Assembly (NCBI GenBank): GCA_002914845.1
Contig: JXTC01000227.1
Span: 112,366-176,365, forward strand
Reading direction: 5' to 3'
From: Trema orientale
Lineage: Eukaryota > Streptophyta > Magnoliopsida > Rosales > Cannabaceae
Length of the DNA: 64,000 nt
Shown piece after piece: positions 45,650 to 58,300 of the stretch; positions within the stretch are counted from its first letter, which is position 1; the number at the start of each line of letters is the position of its first letter. Below the pieces are notes generated by a model. It saw only the letters and a list, made by a program, of their open reading frames with translations, was not told where the DNA came from and did not search any database. The translations under genes and the position numbers were made by a program.

Positions 45650-48600
45650 TCAAAGTACAACTTCAAGCTGAAAGTTAAATAAATGAGAATATTTCTCATA
45701 CATTTCTGTTTCAAGCTCCCGAGTGGCTTCGTCTTCCTTGTGGTGTTGCCAGAGAACCTTGACAAGTGGTATCTCTCTCTTTCGAAGCACTTTGAGCTCC
45801 CTCCCCAGTATTCGAATTAGTTGTTCCTTATATATTACATCCTCTTGTAATGGCACTTTCACATACTAAATGACATGCGATGGGTCTGGCACATACTTTC
45901 TGAGCATCGAGAAATGAAAAATATTGTGCACTCGGCCCAACTGCGGTGGCAAATCCAAGTGATATGCTACTGACCCCATTCTAGCAGTAATCTCGAATGG
46001 TCCAATATACCCTGGAGTTAATTTGCCTTTAAGCCTAAATCTAGTGATCCCACACCTTGGCGTGACTTTCAAGAATACTTGATCACCAACTTCAAACTCT
46101 ACTTCACGTCTCTTTGGGTCCGTATAGCTTTTCTGATGACTCTGCATAATCTTGAGTCTTTCCCAAATCTTGGCAATCTTCTCAGTAGTCTCATATATCA
46201 ATTCTGGTCCAAGAGTAACACGCTCCTCTATATCAGCCCAACAAAAGAGTGATCTACATGGTCTCCTATACAGTACCTCATATGGATCTATACCAAGATT
46301 AGTTTGGTAGCTGTTGTTGTAAGCAAACTCCACCAATGATAGGTGATCATCCCAGCTTCTACCAAAATCCAGTATAAAAGAGTGAAGCATATCCTCTAGA
46401 ATCTGAATAGTCCTCTCAGATTGGCCATCTATCTGAGGATGATGAGCTGTACTGAGATTCAGTTTTGTTCCCAAAGCTCTCTACAAAGCTCTCCATAACT
46501 TTGATGTAAATTTTAGGTCTCTATCAGAAACTATGCTTGATGGCACTCCATGCAATCGAACAATATTATCGATGTAGAGACGACTAAGCTTGTTGAGTGA
46601 AAAATTAGACCTGATCAGTATGAAATAAGCAATCTTCGTCATCTGATCAACAATCACCCAAACTGCGTCATTCTTTCTCCGAGGCGTTGGCAAACTCATC
46701 ACAAAGTCTATAGTGAACTTATCCTATTTCCACTCCAGTATGGGTAAAGGCTGTAGCTGTCCAGCTGGTCTCTGGTGTTCTGCCTTGACTTGTTGACAAG
46801 TCATATACTTAGCTACAAAAGTGGCCAAATCGCGCTTCATACCTTTCTACCAGTACTATTTTTTCAGATCATGGTACATCTTTGTACTATCAGGATGTAC
46901 TGCGAACTTAGACTTATGAGCCTCAGTGAGAATGGTCTCTCTAAGGTGAGGATCATTAGCTACAACTAGCTTTTCTCTGAAAAGTACAAATCTTTATTTG
47001 TTTATACTCCAACCTTCCGATTGTTCACCATTTTCGAGTTGATTCTAAATCGTCCTCAACTCTTGATCTTGCCATTGACTTTGTTGCATTGTTTGGAGAA
47101 GTGCTGGTGTAGCACCAACATTACTAAGATAAGTAGCTTTGTCAGTCTCGAAATACTACAAATTGTAATCACCAATTACTACTGAATTCTTCCAATCCTG
47201 AAAAATAATTGCAGCTAACATACTATGAGGTTTTCTACTCAAAGCATCAGCTACAACATTAGCTTTACCAAGATGGTATTGTAGTTTAAAAGTATAGTCT
47301 TCCATATACTCAACTCATTTACTTTGCCTCAAGTTCAAATCACGCTGAGTAAAGAGATACTTCAAGCTCCTGTGACTAGAGAATACGTCAACTTTACACC
47401 ATACAAATAACATCTCCAAATCTTGAGAGCAAAAATCACCACTGCAAGTTCCAGGTCATGAGTAGGATAATTCTTCTCATGTGGCTTCAATATAAGCCTC
47501 TACCTTACCATTCTGCATCAAGACACATCCCAATCCAAAACTGGAAGCATCAGTGTACACAACATAAGGTTCATTACTGTTAGGAATAGTAAGAACATGT
47601 GCAGTTGTCAATCTCTTCTTTAATTCTATGAAAGCTTCTTCACAATCTTCATCCCAAGTGAACTTGACATTTTTTCTTGTTAACTTCATCAAAGGTAAGG
47701 CAATTCTTGAGAAATTCTTCACAAAACGACATAGTAGCCCATTAAATCGAGAAAACTTCTTATCTCAGTCACATTCTTCAGTCTTTTCTATTTTAGAACA
47801 GATTCTATCTTAGTAGGATCGATTGAAATACCCTCTTGAGAAATCACATGCCCCAAGAATTTCACTTCCGTCATCTAAAAGTCACATTTGGATCTCTTGG
47901 CATACAGTTGATGATCTCTCAAAATTTGAAGTACAATCCTTAAGAGTTCAGTATGTTCTTCTCGAGTCTTCAAGTATATCAAGATATCATCAATGAAGAC
48001 AATCATAAACCGATCTAGATAAGGTCTGAAAATTCTATTCATAGGATCCATGAATGCTGTAGGAGTGTTAATAAGATCAAATAGCATAGCTAGGAACTCA
48101 AAATGACCATAATGAGTCTTGAACGCAGTTTTCGGTATGTTTTCCTCTCGAATCTTTAACTGGTGATAACCCGATCTCAAATCGATCTTTGAGAAGAATC
48201 TTGATCTACCGAGTTGATCAAACAACTCATCTATCCTTGATAGAGGATACTTGTTCTTCACAGTTAGCTGATTTAATCTTCTGTAATCCATACAGAGTCT
48301 AAGCGTACCATCAATTTTCTTGGCAAACAACACAGGTGTACCCCATGGAGAAGTACTATTCCTGATGAATCCCTTTGACAAAAGATCACCCAGCTAATTT
48401 CTCAACTCAGTCATTTCTGTTGGAGCCATGCGATAGGCTGGAATAGAAACTGGCTGGGCTCCGGGAATCAAATCAATACAGAATTCGATCTCCCTATCAG
48501 GTGGTACCCCCGATAAATCCTCCGAAAAAATATTTGGAAACCCGCTAACCCCTAATATCCAGGGGTGTTGATCATTAGTTCCCACATCACCGCTGATGGT

Positions 48601-49130
48601 AAACAGATTCCCGTAATACTCGAGTTTCTTCCTTCCACCTACGTATGCTTTTAAAATAGGACTTTGTTTTAAAGGATTCAGTTGAACTTGATAAACAACA
48701 GGACATCCATCCTTAAGCAAAAGAGCAACTCTCTTCTTGTAGCAGTCAACAGTAGCTTGATATTTGGATAACCAATCTATACCGAGAATCATATCAAATT
48801 GTTGCAAAGGCAACACAATCAAATCAGCCAATTATTCTTTACCATCAATTACAATCAGACAATCTCGACACATAGTGGAAACTTCAGCTATTACAAAAAT
48901 TGGTGTGCCTAATGTCAAAATAGGATCTAACACAGAATATTCTAATCCCAACAATTGAGTAAACAATAAGGATATAAAAGAATGCGAAGCACCAGTATCA
49001 AATAAAACATGTGCCCAAGAGTGTGAAATGAGAATCATACCATTAATAACTCCCTTGCCAGTCTGATCACGACCATCTTCCATCCCAGTGATAGCAAAGG
49101 CTTGACCAGAAACTTTCTCTTTCCTTTTGT
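45650..49130 (-). pseudogene. Tekay pol remnant (PR-RT-RH-IN-chromodomain)
   Basis: Protease at 49083-48832 has LFDTGASHSFISLLFTQLL, continued after a stop by the FDMILGIDWLSKYQA segment at 48831. RT (48381-47875) has [35 protein letters not shown] and [11 protein letters not shown], the F-x-D-D active site. The following step to RNase H (47722-47477; YVVYTDASSFGLGCVLMQNG) is frameshifted. Integrase includes DAVWVIVDQMTKIAYFI (46702-46481) and TAHHPQIDGQSERTIQIL (46474 on), then RHPCRS-type and RVHNIFHFSMLRKYVPDP segments. A chromodomain at 45862-45650 reads IPLVKVLWQHHKEDEA. Several frames and stops show it is inactive. Confidence 0.8.
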
Positions 49131-49429
49131 TCCCTCTTCCTTGGCCGGGTCGGCTACTACTAGCTCCTAGACTCGTGCTAGTGTATTCGCGTCCTCCTTG
49201 ATTACCAGAAGCTTGTGGAGTCTTGAAATTCTGGGTGAAGCCTAAACCTTATGGCCGGTACTGGTATTAGTACTGGGAACCAAAAGACTGCTGGAAAGGA
49301 GAAGAGTTGAATGCATGAGACTGGTTCTGAGTAGGCCTCATCTGGTTGCCTTGGAATGGTACATATGCACTCTGGCTTCCTTATGGCCCACCTTGAGACA
49401 AGGCTGGCTTCTGCTGGCAGAATGAACAA

Positions 49430-50290
49430 GACTTCTTTTAATGGCCCTGTTGGCCGCAGTGAAAATATCCATACGATCTAAACCATCCTCTTCTAGAAAA
49501 ACCACTACTCTGAGAACTCTGTGACTGCAACTGTCCTTGGTTTCTCCTGTTGGCCTTTCTGTCGTTACTTCCTCTGTTCCTCGACTGTTCCCTTAAAGTC
49601 GACTTGTCATCCTGAAAGGCTTCTGCCTTCTGTGTTGTAGCAACAAGATCAACCAGATTGTCAAAGTGTTGAGTCACAATCTTTTCCAAGATGGTTGGCC
49701 TCAGAGATTCCATAAACTTGACTATCTGAAGGGCAGGGTTAGTTCCTGGTGCATAAGCATACTAGGCCAATTCTATGAACCAGATTGAGTACTCATTCAC
49801 AGTCAAATTACCTTGCTTAAGCCGCTCATATTCTCTAATTATAGCAGATCTATGACTAGCATTGGCATACTGGTCTCTGAACAGTCCTTCAAAGATCTCC
49901 CAGGTTATACTAGTTTTCTGTCGTGACAGCTTGACAGTTTCCCACCAATTGGCAGCTCCATCAGACAACTTATAAACGGCAAAGACCACTCAGAACTTAG
50001 CAGGCATCCTGATAGTTCTAAAGATCTTTTTAATATCTCTGAGCCATTTTCCAGCCGCGGTGGGGTCCAGTTTACCGTCAAAATTAGGCAGATTCAACTT
50101 GATGAAATCATTGAAAAAGCCGGCCTGACGACCCTCAGGATCTCGTTGAGCTCTTAATCTAGGTATTTCTCGCAAAGCCCCATAAAGATTAGCAAGAGGG
50201 TCAGGAATTTCTTGTTGTGGTAGAGGAGTATCATTTCTTGGCTCTTGCCTTGGTACTCTTCTTCTCGGAGGTATCCTACTAGCCTGTATA
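49430..50290 (-). pseudogene. Tekay gag remnant
   Basis: Minus-strand fragments give FIKLNLPNFDGKLDPTAAGK, YKLSDGAANWWETVK, GLFRDQYANASHRSAIIREY and LKQGNLTVNEYSIWFIELA, a Retrotrans_gag capsid of Tekay type, then an Arg/Gln/Ser-rich linker and a damaged zinc knuckle (YFHCGQQGH, stop, KKSC) where the first Cys is Tyr and an in-frame stop follows His. Frame changes are present at about 49990 and 49750. Confidence 0.78.
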
Positions 50291-50400
50291 AATATATCAA
50301 AGTGTCAGTGAGACAATGATGCTGAATTTCAAAAAAAAAAAAATTAAAAACTAATTACAATCTAATCTAATGGTGTCACATCCAAGGCAGATAAACATCC

Positions 50401-50412
50401 GCTCTGATACCA
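50401..50412 (-). other. Tekay primer binding site (tRNA-iMet)
   Basis: The minus strand reads TGGTATCAGAGC eight bases inside the 5' LTR, matching the initiator tRNA complement. Confidence 0.8.
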
Positions 50413-50420
50413 AAATTTTC

Positions 50421-52588
50421 AGTCACGATCCAAACCCCAGGCCAGTGGTAGAAAAGAAATTTCACAAATAGAAATTCAAAAGTTGTTTTTGAAAATTTTA
50501 TAAATATGATTTTAAAATAAAATTCCCACAGTTTTGTGAACACTATTAGATATAGATTGTTAATGAAATTTTAATTAAACAAACCAATCATCATTATTAG
50601 TAGTTTCACAATCCAGCACACTAATTATACAGACTGAGTCCGTGAAATGAGCCCTTAGGTATTTTATTACACTCCAAGATAATTAATAGAAATATCTTAC
50701 AAAGTTACTAGTTTCCAACACGATAACTAGCTTCTCACTGTTCAGCTCCCGAATTTCCAAAATCACACCGAGTACTACATGAAAGGAGAAAAGTAAGGGG
50801 TGAGCATTCATATGCTCAGTAGGATTTCAATTAACTTTTGGATGGATGCAATTTCTCAAACCTGCATAGTTAGTTCCTTTAAATCCATTTATTAATCAAG
50901 TTTATAAATTCAAAGTATCCAGAAGAATCACATATTCAAAACCAAATCTAAAACCACATTATTATACATATCATATATCAACAAGAATATAAGTGAGCTA
51001 TCATCCTCCCATCACAGCCCTCTAATGCCTCTGTAGCAGAGGTACACAGCATTCTGACACTGCTCGTAGGCGTATCAGCAAAAACATGTGCAGGGGCCTA
51101 GGTCTTTCACCTAGCATTGCAGCAACTCGCCAGCGATCTAAAAATACCGCAATGCTATAATGAAACTCAAGTGTATGATCCTATGATATGTACAATATGT
51201 AATAGTATACAACAACCATGCATCCAATATTCAAATCATGCTTTAAAATCCAACTTAGCATTATTATGGGATTTATTGTATATGGGCAGCACACCGCTGT
51301 TCTATTCCATAATCATGATATAAAAATATGTATAAAAACCTACACAGTCCAATCCCAGTATAATCCAATAATTTTCAATAATTTATCAAACCAACGTAAA
51401 ATCATGATTTTTCATAAATAAGTTTTAATGCAATTATAAATCAAAATAGATATAAAATCAGGTAATTGAACCTCTACCTCGATATGATAGTAATATGAGG
51501 CCAATGACGCTTGAACAATACCCCTTTTGGTCACTCAAGTGCTTAAACGGTAGTTTCCGATATCAGTAAGTCCACCTGAAAAAGTGACTTTCGAACTGGA
51601 GCTTCAAATGCGGAAACGGAGGTCACCACTGAATTCTGAGCACCCAAAAATGATAGGTTAGACATATACCTTGTAAAAAAGGGTCCCGATGCGAGACCGG
51701 CCTGTGGCACGTAAAACGGTGCAATTTTGTGCCACGAAATTTTAATTTTCGTTCCACAACGATACGTAGTAGTATTTTACATCAAAATTCTTGTCTCAAC
51801 CTCACTGAGTCTAAATTCGAAGTCAAAACTCAGTTTCGAGGTCCCTAGCATTAGTTATACTCAAAAATCCGAGAATTACATAAATACCACTTTTTGGAAC
51901 TATTTAGAAAAATATCCTCTCTTTCTAATCACCATTCACCGTACTTATTGTTACCGTTTTTACTTCTACCAACCATAATTATTCATCATTTTTAACCCTC
52001 TTGCATCTCATGTCGGGTAAATAAATTATTTAACCAAAATAATTATGTAGATATCACTTTTTACAAAGTTAGTAAAAATGGTAAAAGTGGTAAAAACTTA
52101 TCAAAGATGAATTTTGACGTGCAACCACTTGGAAGTGGTCGGCAACGACGAAAGAAGGCCACATTCGCCGTTGGTGTCGAAAACAGAGGTCGAACATCGC
52201 GCCGGTAGCCAGAAAACTACGCTAGAGGTGGAAACTTCGCGGGGCCGCTACGGCGTCGTCTGACATCGAAACAGGGCAGGACCGGTGGCATTGACTTCAT
52301 CAGTTGCAGCTCTTCGATGTGAACTAGTACGTGGGTCGAGATGGGCGGCAGTGGCGGCACGGCGGAGCTGACCAGATTCGTCAGTTTTCTCTCTTTTTCT
52401 CTCTTTCACAAGCCTTTCCTTGAGAGAATTGAAAGTTTCTAAGGGGTATTTATGCAAAAATTGGGCACTATTGCAAATCATTAAATTATTCCAGATATTT
52501 AATTATTTTAATCTGAAAATGAGTATTTATCAAATTGCCATTAGGTGCAAAAAGTACATTTTGACCTTTAAATATTCCCGATTTTACA
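50421..52588 (-). repeat. Tekay LTR (5' side, 2,168 bp)
   Basis: Aligns with the 43437-45597 LTR over its full length. The inner terminus has mutated (AGTCACGATCC for TGTCACGACCC on the plus strand). The TATA box copy lies at 52445-52455 on the minus strand. Confidence 0.85.
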
Positions 52589-52833
52589 TATATAACATAG
52601 AATATGCCTCTATAGTAGCCTGCCTTTACACCTGCAGTACTGACTCTCTTGACAACATTTCCTATGAACTCTCGGCACCTTGGGCCAGTTAAGAGAGACA
52701 TTGTTCAAGCATGTAAGCAGGATGTACATCCTTTGTTTGTACATATATATATACACACAAATATATGACTGTATATAATACCTCTTTCTCCATTTCTGAG
52801 TTTCGACCAATTTCAGATGTGATAATCTTCTTG

Positions 52834-52837
<4 letters not shown>

Positions 52838-52879
<42 letters not shown>
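52838..52879. repeat. (CT)21 microsatellite
   Basis: 42 uninterrupted bases of CT dinucleotides. Confidence 0.95.
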
Positions 52880-52883
<4 letters not shown>

Positions 52884-53756
52884 GGGTAGATTCCCACGTT
52901 GACCTAGTCTATTCAAGTGAAAATACAGTGCAATTTGTTGTTGCAACTAGAAATTAGTTTCATCACTTAAACTCAAGTCATTGTCTAATGGATCTGTCCT
53001 TGTTTGTTCTCTCTTACCAACTACTCCCGGTTAACGGATGCAAACGAGAAATACAGAAATCACAAACTAAATTAAAAAGAAAATCTCTCTCTTGTTAAAG
53101 ACCAGCTATGAATTGAGGATTTCGATATGGGTAGGAGTAATTTGGGCCAAAACGAAATTTTTAGTTTATGCCTATTATTGAAGATAGACTTTTCTAAGAC
53201 TAGTTACTCACCTTAAAAAGTGGTCCTAAAACTATCATATGGACGGGACCTGAGAAACTTCTAGCTTTCTCTGATTTCTCTATAATTTTAGGAGAAAGTA
53301 GCCAAACACCCCCTTTTAGAGGGCAATGTAACCTAGAGACCTATATACTAGCATTAGTTGCAACTGATGCAACTGACACATTTGGACCGTCCATTTGTAT
53401 GGAGTTCATATGGATCCTACCATAGGCTCCACATAAATAGATGGCTCAAATATGGCAATCGAGTTAGACATGACTGAGGCTAGCAAAATTCTACAACCTA
53501 TGTACTATTTTTTTTATTTAATAGATTCATATCTATTTTTAAGCTATCTTCCCAAAATTACTCTCAAATACCTCACACGTTCATTCCTCTCTCACATAAC
53601 TTCGTGGCTGGGAAGAAAGAGCAGACCATTGTAAATAATTATCAAAGTCCTTGACAGATCTCAAAACCGGGCTGACTAAGTTGTTGCTGAAAATCTGTTG
53701 CCATTATTGGAGAAGAAGAATAAAACTACCATTATCATTGACGTAGTTTACAATAC

Positions 53757-54010
53757 TATGAAGAAGTAAATTCACATCTAGTTTACGATAATTAATTAAA
53801 AAGAAAAAAAAAAACGATTACAGTACTATGAAGAGGTTAACAACTAGTATTTACAATACCTTTAAGAAGTAAACAATTAATTAATAATGTTGTTATTAAA
53901 TAAACTACTAGTTGACAACATTTTTAAGAAGTAAACAATTAACTTTAGCACTGTTAAGAAAAAAGTAAACAACACATTTATGTTACTGTGAAGAAGTAAA
54001 CAATTAGTTT
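53757..54010. repeat. Irregular repeats of a GAAGAAGTAAACAATTA motif
   Basis: At least six variants of TTAAGAAGTAAACAATTA occur at irregular spacing (near 53757, 53829, 53871, 53927, 53957 and 53989), several followed by AGTTTA or AACTAGT words. Confidence 0.6.
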
Positions 54011-54596
54011 ATAATTATTGTTAGGGCTTATTAGCATGTGACTTCCATGTAACCTATATATAAAGAGTATTTAAAAGAGAAAGAAAAAACATAGCCAAAT
54101 AGAAAAAAAAAATTGTGCTTTTCAATTTGAAAAAATAAATTATTTGTGTGACATTTATATCTTTCTAAAAAATAATTAATATTTTATTCTTAAAAAATTG
54201 ACGAAATATAATGTGGATATTTTCCATACAGTTTAGCGAGTAACATTGATTTATAAACTAAAATACAAAATTAGAAAGATTAAATTTGTCATTCATTTAA
54301 TCATAGCACACGTTTTTTTCAGCATTATACCATTATATGTATGTATAAAACTGACGAAATGTAATGCAGAAAAAAACGAGTGCTAAAATTTTTTTTAGAA
54401 AAAAAATTAGATTTGTGTTAGAAAAATGATATTAAGCCATTGTTGACCAATAGGAATACTTATCTTCCTTCTATAAAGTTAGGCACAAATTTTGTGATTG
54501 GGAGTCAAAAATTTCGTGACTCACATAACATGTAAAGATGTACAAATCATGATAAAAAGATCTCACAATATTTGTAACGATGTAAAACACACTATG

Positions 54597-54821
54597 ACTA
54601 TGAGTCACAAAATTTTGACCATAAGTCACAAAACCGTGACTACGACCTATGCAATTGGGAGAAAAAAATTAGGAAAAGATACGAAAGATTAGGAGGAAAA
54701 GATCATGAGTTACACTATAACCATGAGTCACAAAATTTTGACCATGAGTCACAAAATTGTGCCTACGACATGTGCAGTTGAGGGAGAAAAATTGGAAGAA
54801 AGTACGAAAGAAGGGGGAAAT
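54597..54821. repeat. ~121-bp tandem duplication
   Basis: The words ATGAGTCACAAAATTTTGAC, AGTCACAAAA and TACGAC are repeated with a 121-bp period (54600 and 54721), including the following GGGAGAAAAA and TACGAAAGA segments. Confidence 0.7.
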
Positions 54822-55346
54822 ATTGACCTAAAAAGCATAAAATGACAAAAAAATAGTTTGAGAATGAGCTTTTTTTCTTCCTCCAAAAAAAACTAAAAAA
54901 GTCATTTTTTTGAACTATAGATATCATTTTGAAAAAATGAACTAAAAAAAATCAATTTAGCCCAAATTTGAACTACCCAAATCAATTTTCCACGGATATA
55001 ATTTGTGCGCATATTTGTGAGCACGTAGACGAGAATACGATAGACATACATCCACGCAGAGAGATCATTGAGATTAAATCTATGAAGCTCATATTATAAA
55101 GGCAAAATCCATTTGTTCATAACGAAAAACGAACAGAGCTTTAGCTCAAGGATGCTAAATATGTGGTTTAAATATTCTCTTTTCCTTTTTTTTTTAATAT
55201 AAAAAAAAGGACTTGCGGAAGAGCAATAAACACATATTTGTGTCCATTGCTTCTGTATCTGTATAATTGAAACTGAGTCACCACATTGAACCAAAACCAA
55301 CTGTATCTGAGCAAAAATTATGCATCCTTGAGCCTTCCTTCCACTT

Positions 55347-58300
55347 CTAAGTTTCCACAGTCTTCTCTGACTTCACACCCTTGCTCATTTCCACCAGTTT
55401 GTTAGCGCATTCCTCACTGCCGAATTCAGTATCAGCTTCAGGTCTTTTGCCCTCGGACAAGGCCACAGTCTCGAGAGTAATTTTTATGCAGTCAGAAGTA
55501 CTCTCCAACTTATCTGCCTCCAAATTGCCAGCAGATATTTGGTCATCATCCTTCGGTCCTTCATCTGTCCTTGTTGTAGCATCCACGTGTTCATCTTTAA
55601 TTTCGGGGTGGTCAAATGATGGACCATTTGCAGATTTGGTGTCACTCATACTTTTGATGGTGAATACAGGAGCAGGCATTTCGATTCTAGAAAACATTCA
55701 AAGTCATCAGTCAGAAGACAAAATAAAACAATTAGAAACTCATGTGTATCACAATGCATAAACCACCCAACTATTTGTAGCTTGGTCACCGGCACTAAGT
55801 ATTCATGATAACCAAGGCAAAGGTATCGTGAGTATGGTCGAAGAAGAATATATGTACACCAACCTTTCTGATGAAGAATCACCATTCAATTGTTTTACTT
55901 CGTCTGACGTTTTTTCCTGTTTTTCCGCGGAAGAATCGGGCTTTACTTCATCTGACTTTTTTGATTGATTTCTTCCATCTGAATTTGCCTTTTGTATTAT
56001 CTGTTGTGGATTGCTGAAATATGTTGAACTAGTGAACAAGTAAAAAAAATTCATGAGTCACATGGTATAAACTATAAACCACTAAAGTCATAGTAGTTCT
56101 ATCCATGGTATTACAGTGTTCGTGTCTTCGCGAAAACCAAGGACAAAATATCAAGAGTGGGTAAGAGAGAAATATGTAAACCAACCATTCTGAGGAAGGA
56201 TCAGCTTTTGCTTGCTCTGACTTATTAGATTTTTTTTCCTGAGCCAACTTTGTTTTTGTTTTCTGTGCTTTCCTCGGGGGACTTCTGAAAGCATAGAACC
56301 AGTAAGTGAAAAATTGTGTAGGTCCTTGGTGCTTGAGCATTCTATTAAATAAAAGACAAATTATTGAGAGTTGATGAGAGGAACAGTATATAAGTAAACC
56401 AACCTTTTTGACGATGGATCAGCTTGGTCTGAATTTTTCGCTTGTTTTACTTTAACTGACCTCGTTCTCCGTATTCCCTTTTGTGGTTTGCTGAACATGT
56501 AGATCCAGTAAGTATGAAAAAATTCGTGTGTCACAATGCATACCATGAAACACTATTTGCAGCTACGTTTAAAGTGCTCAAGTGTTCATGCAACCAAGCA
56601 AAACATATTGAGTTTGTAAATGACTGAGTATAGCAAAACCAACCTTCTTCCGGGGGAATCAGCCTGTTCTTGTTTTACTTGAACCAAATTTTTTACTTCT
56701 CTTTCGTGATCCATCTCTGTTGTGTGTTTTTCCATTTGTGAATTGCTGAACATTTAGAACCAGTGAAATATGATATCAAAGAATTGCATAAAGAAAGCAC
56801 TCATTCAATGCAAACTGAAGCAAACGACACATCAACTATTCAAGATCAAAGACAACAAATGCATACTTTCTTTTCCTTTTCTGAGATAGGATTTTACTTG
56901 CCCTTATTATCTCAATGCTACTTATATATGTTATTTTACTCTTTTATCTGAAAGCACATGTAGTTTGTTATGTGGCTCCTAATTATGGAAGAGGCACTAG
57001 GAATAATTATTGAATAGCAAGCAACCATAATCAACTTTGTAAAGCAGAACTACACACAAAGATGCCAACAAACAATTGCTGGAGCCATAAGTAACCACTG
57101 CATTTCCATTCCATCTACCACTATGCTAAATTATACTTACTTACGGGCTGAAGCATCTGGTCCTGAAAGACCGATCTTTTTTTCCTGTTAGTACATAAGC
57201 ACAACGAAATTAAAGAAAACTAATTTATTTAATATTTTAACTGGTTCAAGAACGTGACCCATGGAAAATACCCACTTCATCTGCTGAAGCATCATGTTGA
57301 ATCAGTTCCCACCGTTGCCTTTTGAGGTTTAATGTTTCTTTATCACCATCAACATAAAACACCTATGCAAAAGCTCAACAAAAGACATAAATTTAGGACG
57401 TACACTATGTATGCATAAGGAAAATGTAAGCTATGTAAAGATAATATCACAAGTAGAGATTAATGTGAATTCACCTGGTGCCTCTTTTTAATAGGGTCGT
57501 AAGAATCAACAACACCTTCATAAAACCTGCACAAAAAGAAATTCCACATAATCACATAAGAGAAGAATATATGTGAGACTTTTACCAAGTTGCTAAATGT
57601 TGCAGCTGAACTGCATATTCTGCAACTTTTGCATGGCTGGCAAAGCAGGAATGTCACCCACATATGTAAAGATCATTATCAAGAATATACTCATTCAGAT
57701 TATAAAGTTCTCCTGCCGCTTATCGAAACATTACACAATCAAGAGAAATCCAAAACCACTCACGTTTTATCCATTGGCCACCAAACTTTTATTCTTCTAC
57801 CAACCAAAAATAGTTCACCAAGACCAGATGTTTCAGATGCCTGAATACGAAAATAAATAAAACAATGTTATACAATCTGAACACTGACATAAAGAAAACA
57901 AAGTGTGGAAATAGAGCAGGCAGAACATTATTATCTAAAGCAAAATGTTTTAAAAATCCTTGAAACAAGTTCACAGGATAAAAATTAACAGAAACAAACA
58001 AAAAACAGTACAAAGGAGACTGAGAGACATCCCATTTTGCTAGTTAGACACAGGTTCAAAGTCTATTTAAATTTCATACTAGTTCCTTTCCAATGATACT
58101 CTTCCTCTTGAGTATAATTTCAGTGCTTTTCTCCCGGTAACGTTCAACTCCATTTGATGATTTAATTCCCGACTCATAGCTTACGTTCTACAAAGTCGAA
58201 TATTTCATGAGTTGATGAACCAGAAAAGAAACAGGGGAAACATTCCAGGAAACTAGGAATTTAACATTTTATTGTACTGGTAACATTGTAAAAGAATTTA

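Larger units (their letters stand above)
43437..52588 (-). mobile_element. Tekay/Del-type Ty3/gypsy chromovirus (9.15 kb)
   Basis: Two LTRs of 2,161 and 2,168 bp flank a minus-strand internal region with a tRNA-iMet primer site, gag, protease, RT, RNase H, integrase and a C-terminal chromodomain, in Ty3/gypsy order. The long LTR starting TGTAAAATC and ending GGGTCGTGACA (minus), and the chromodomain IPLVKVLWQHHKEDEATRE, fit the Tekay/Del lineage. Reading frames are broken by stops and frameshifts. The LTRs differ by about 13% in their first 60 bases. No matching target duplication was found (TCCAT versus TATAT). The element separates the CCR and PDS5-like genes. Confidence 0.88.
52589..55346. 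other. AT-rich intergenic DNA 3' of the PDS5-like gene
   Basis: No gene was recognised. It holds a (CT)n microsatellite at 52838-52879, irregular repeats of a GAAGAAGTAAACAATTA word at 53757-54010 and a tandem duplication at 54597-54821. The last 200 bases should include the 3' UTR of the PDS5-like gene (minus strand). Confidence 0.5.
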
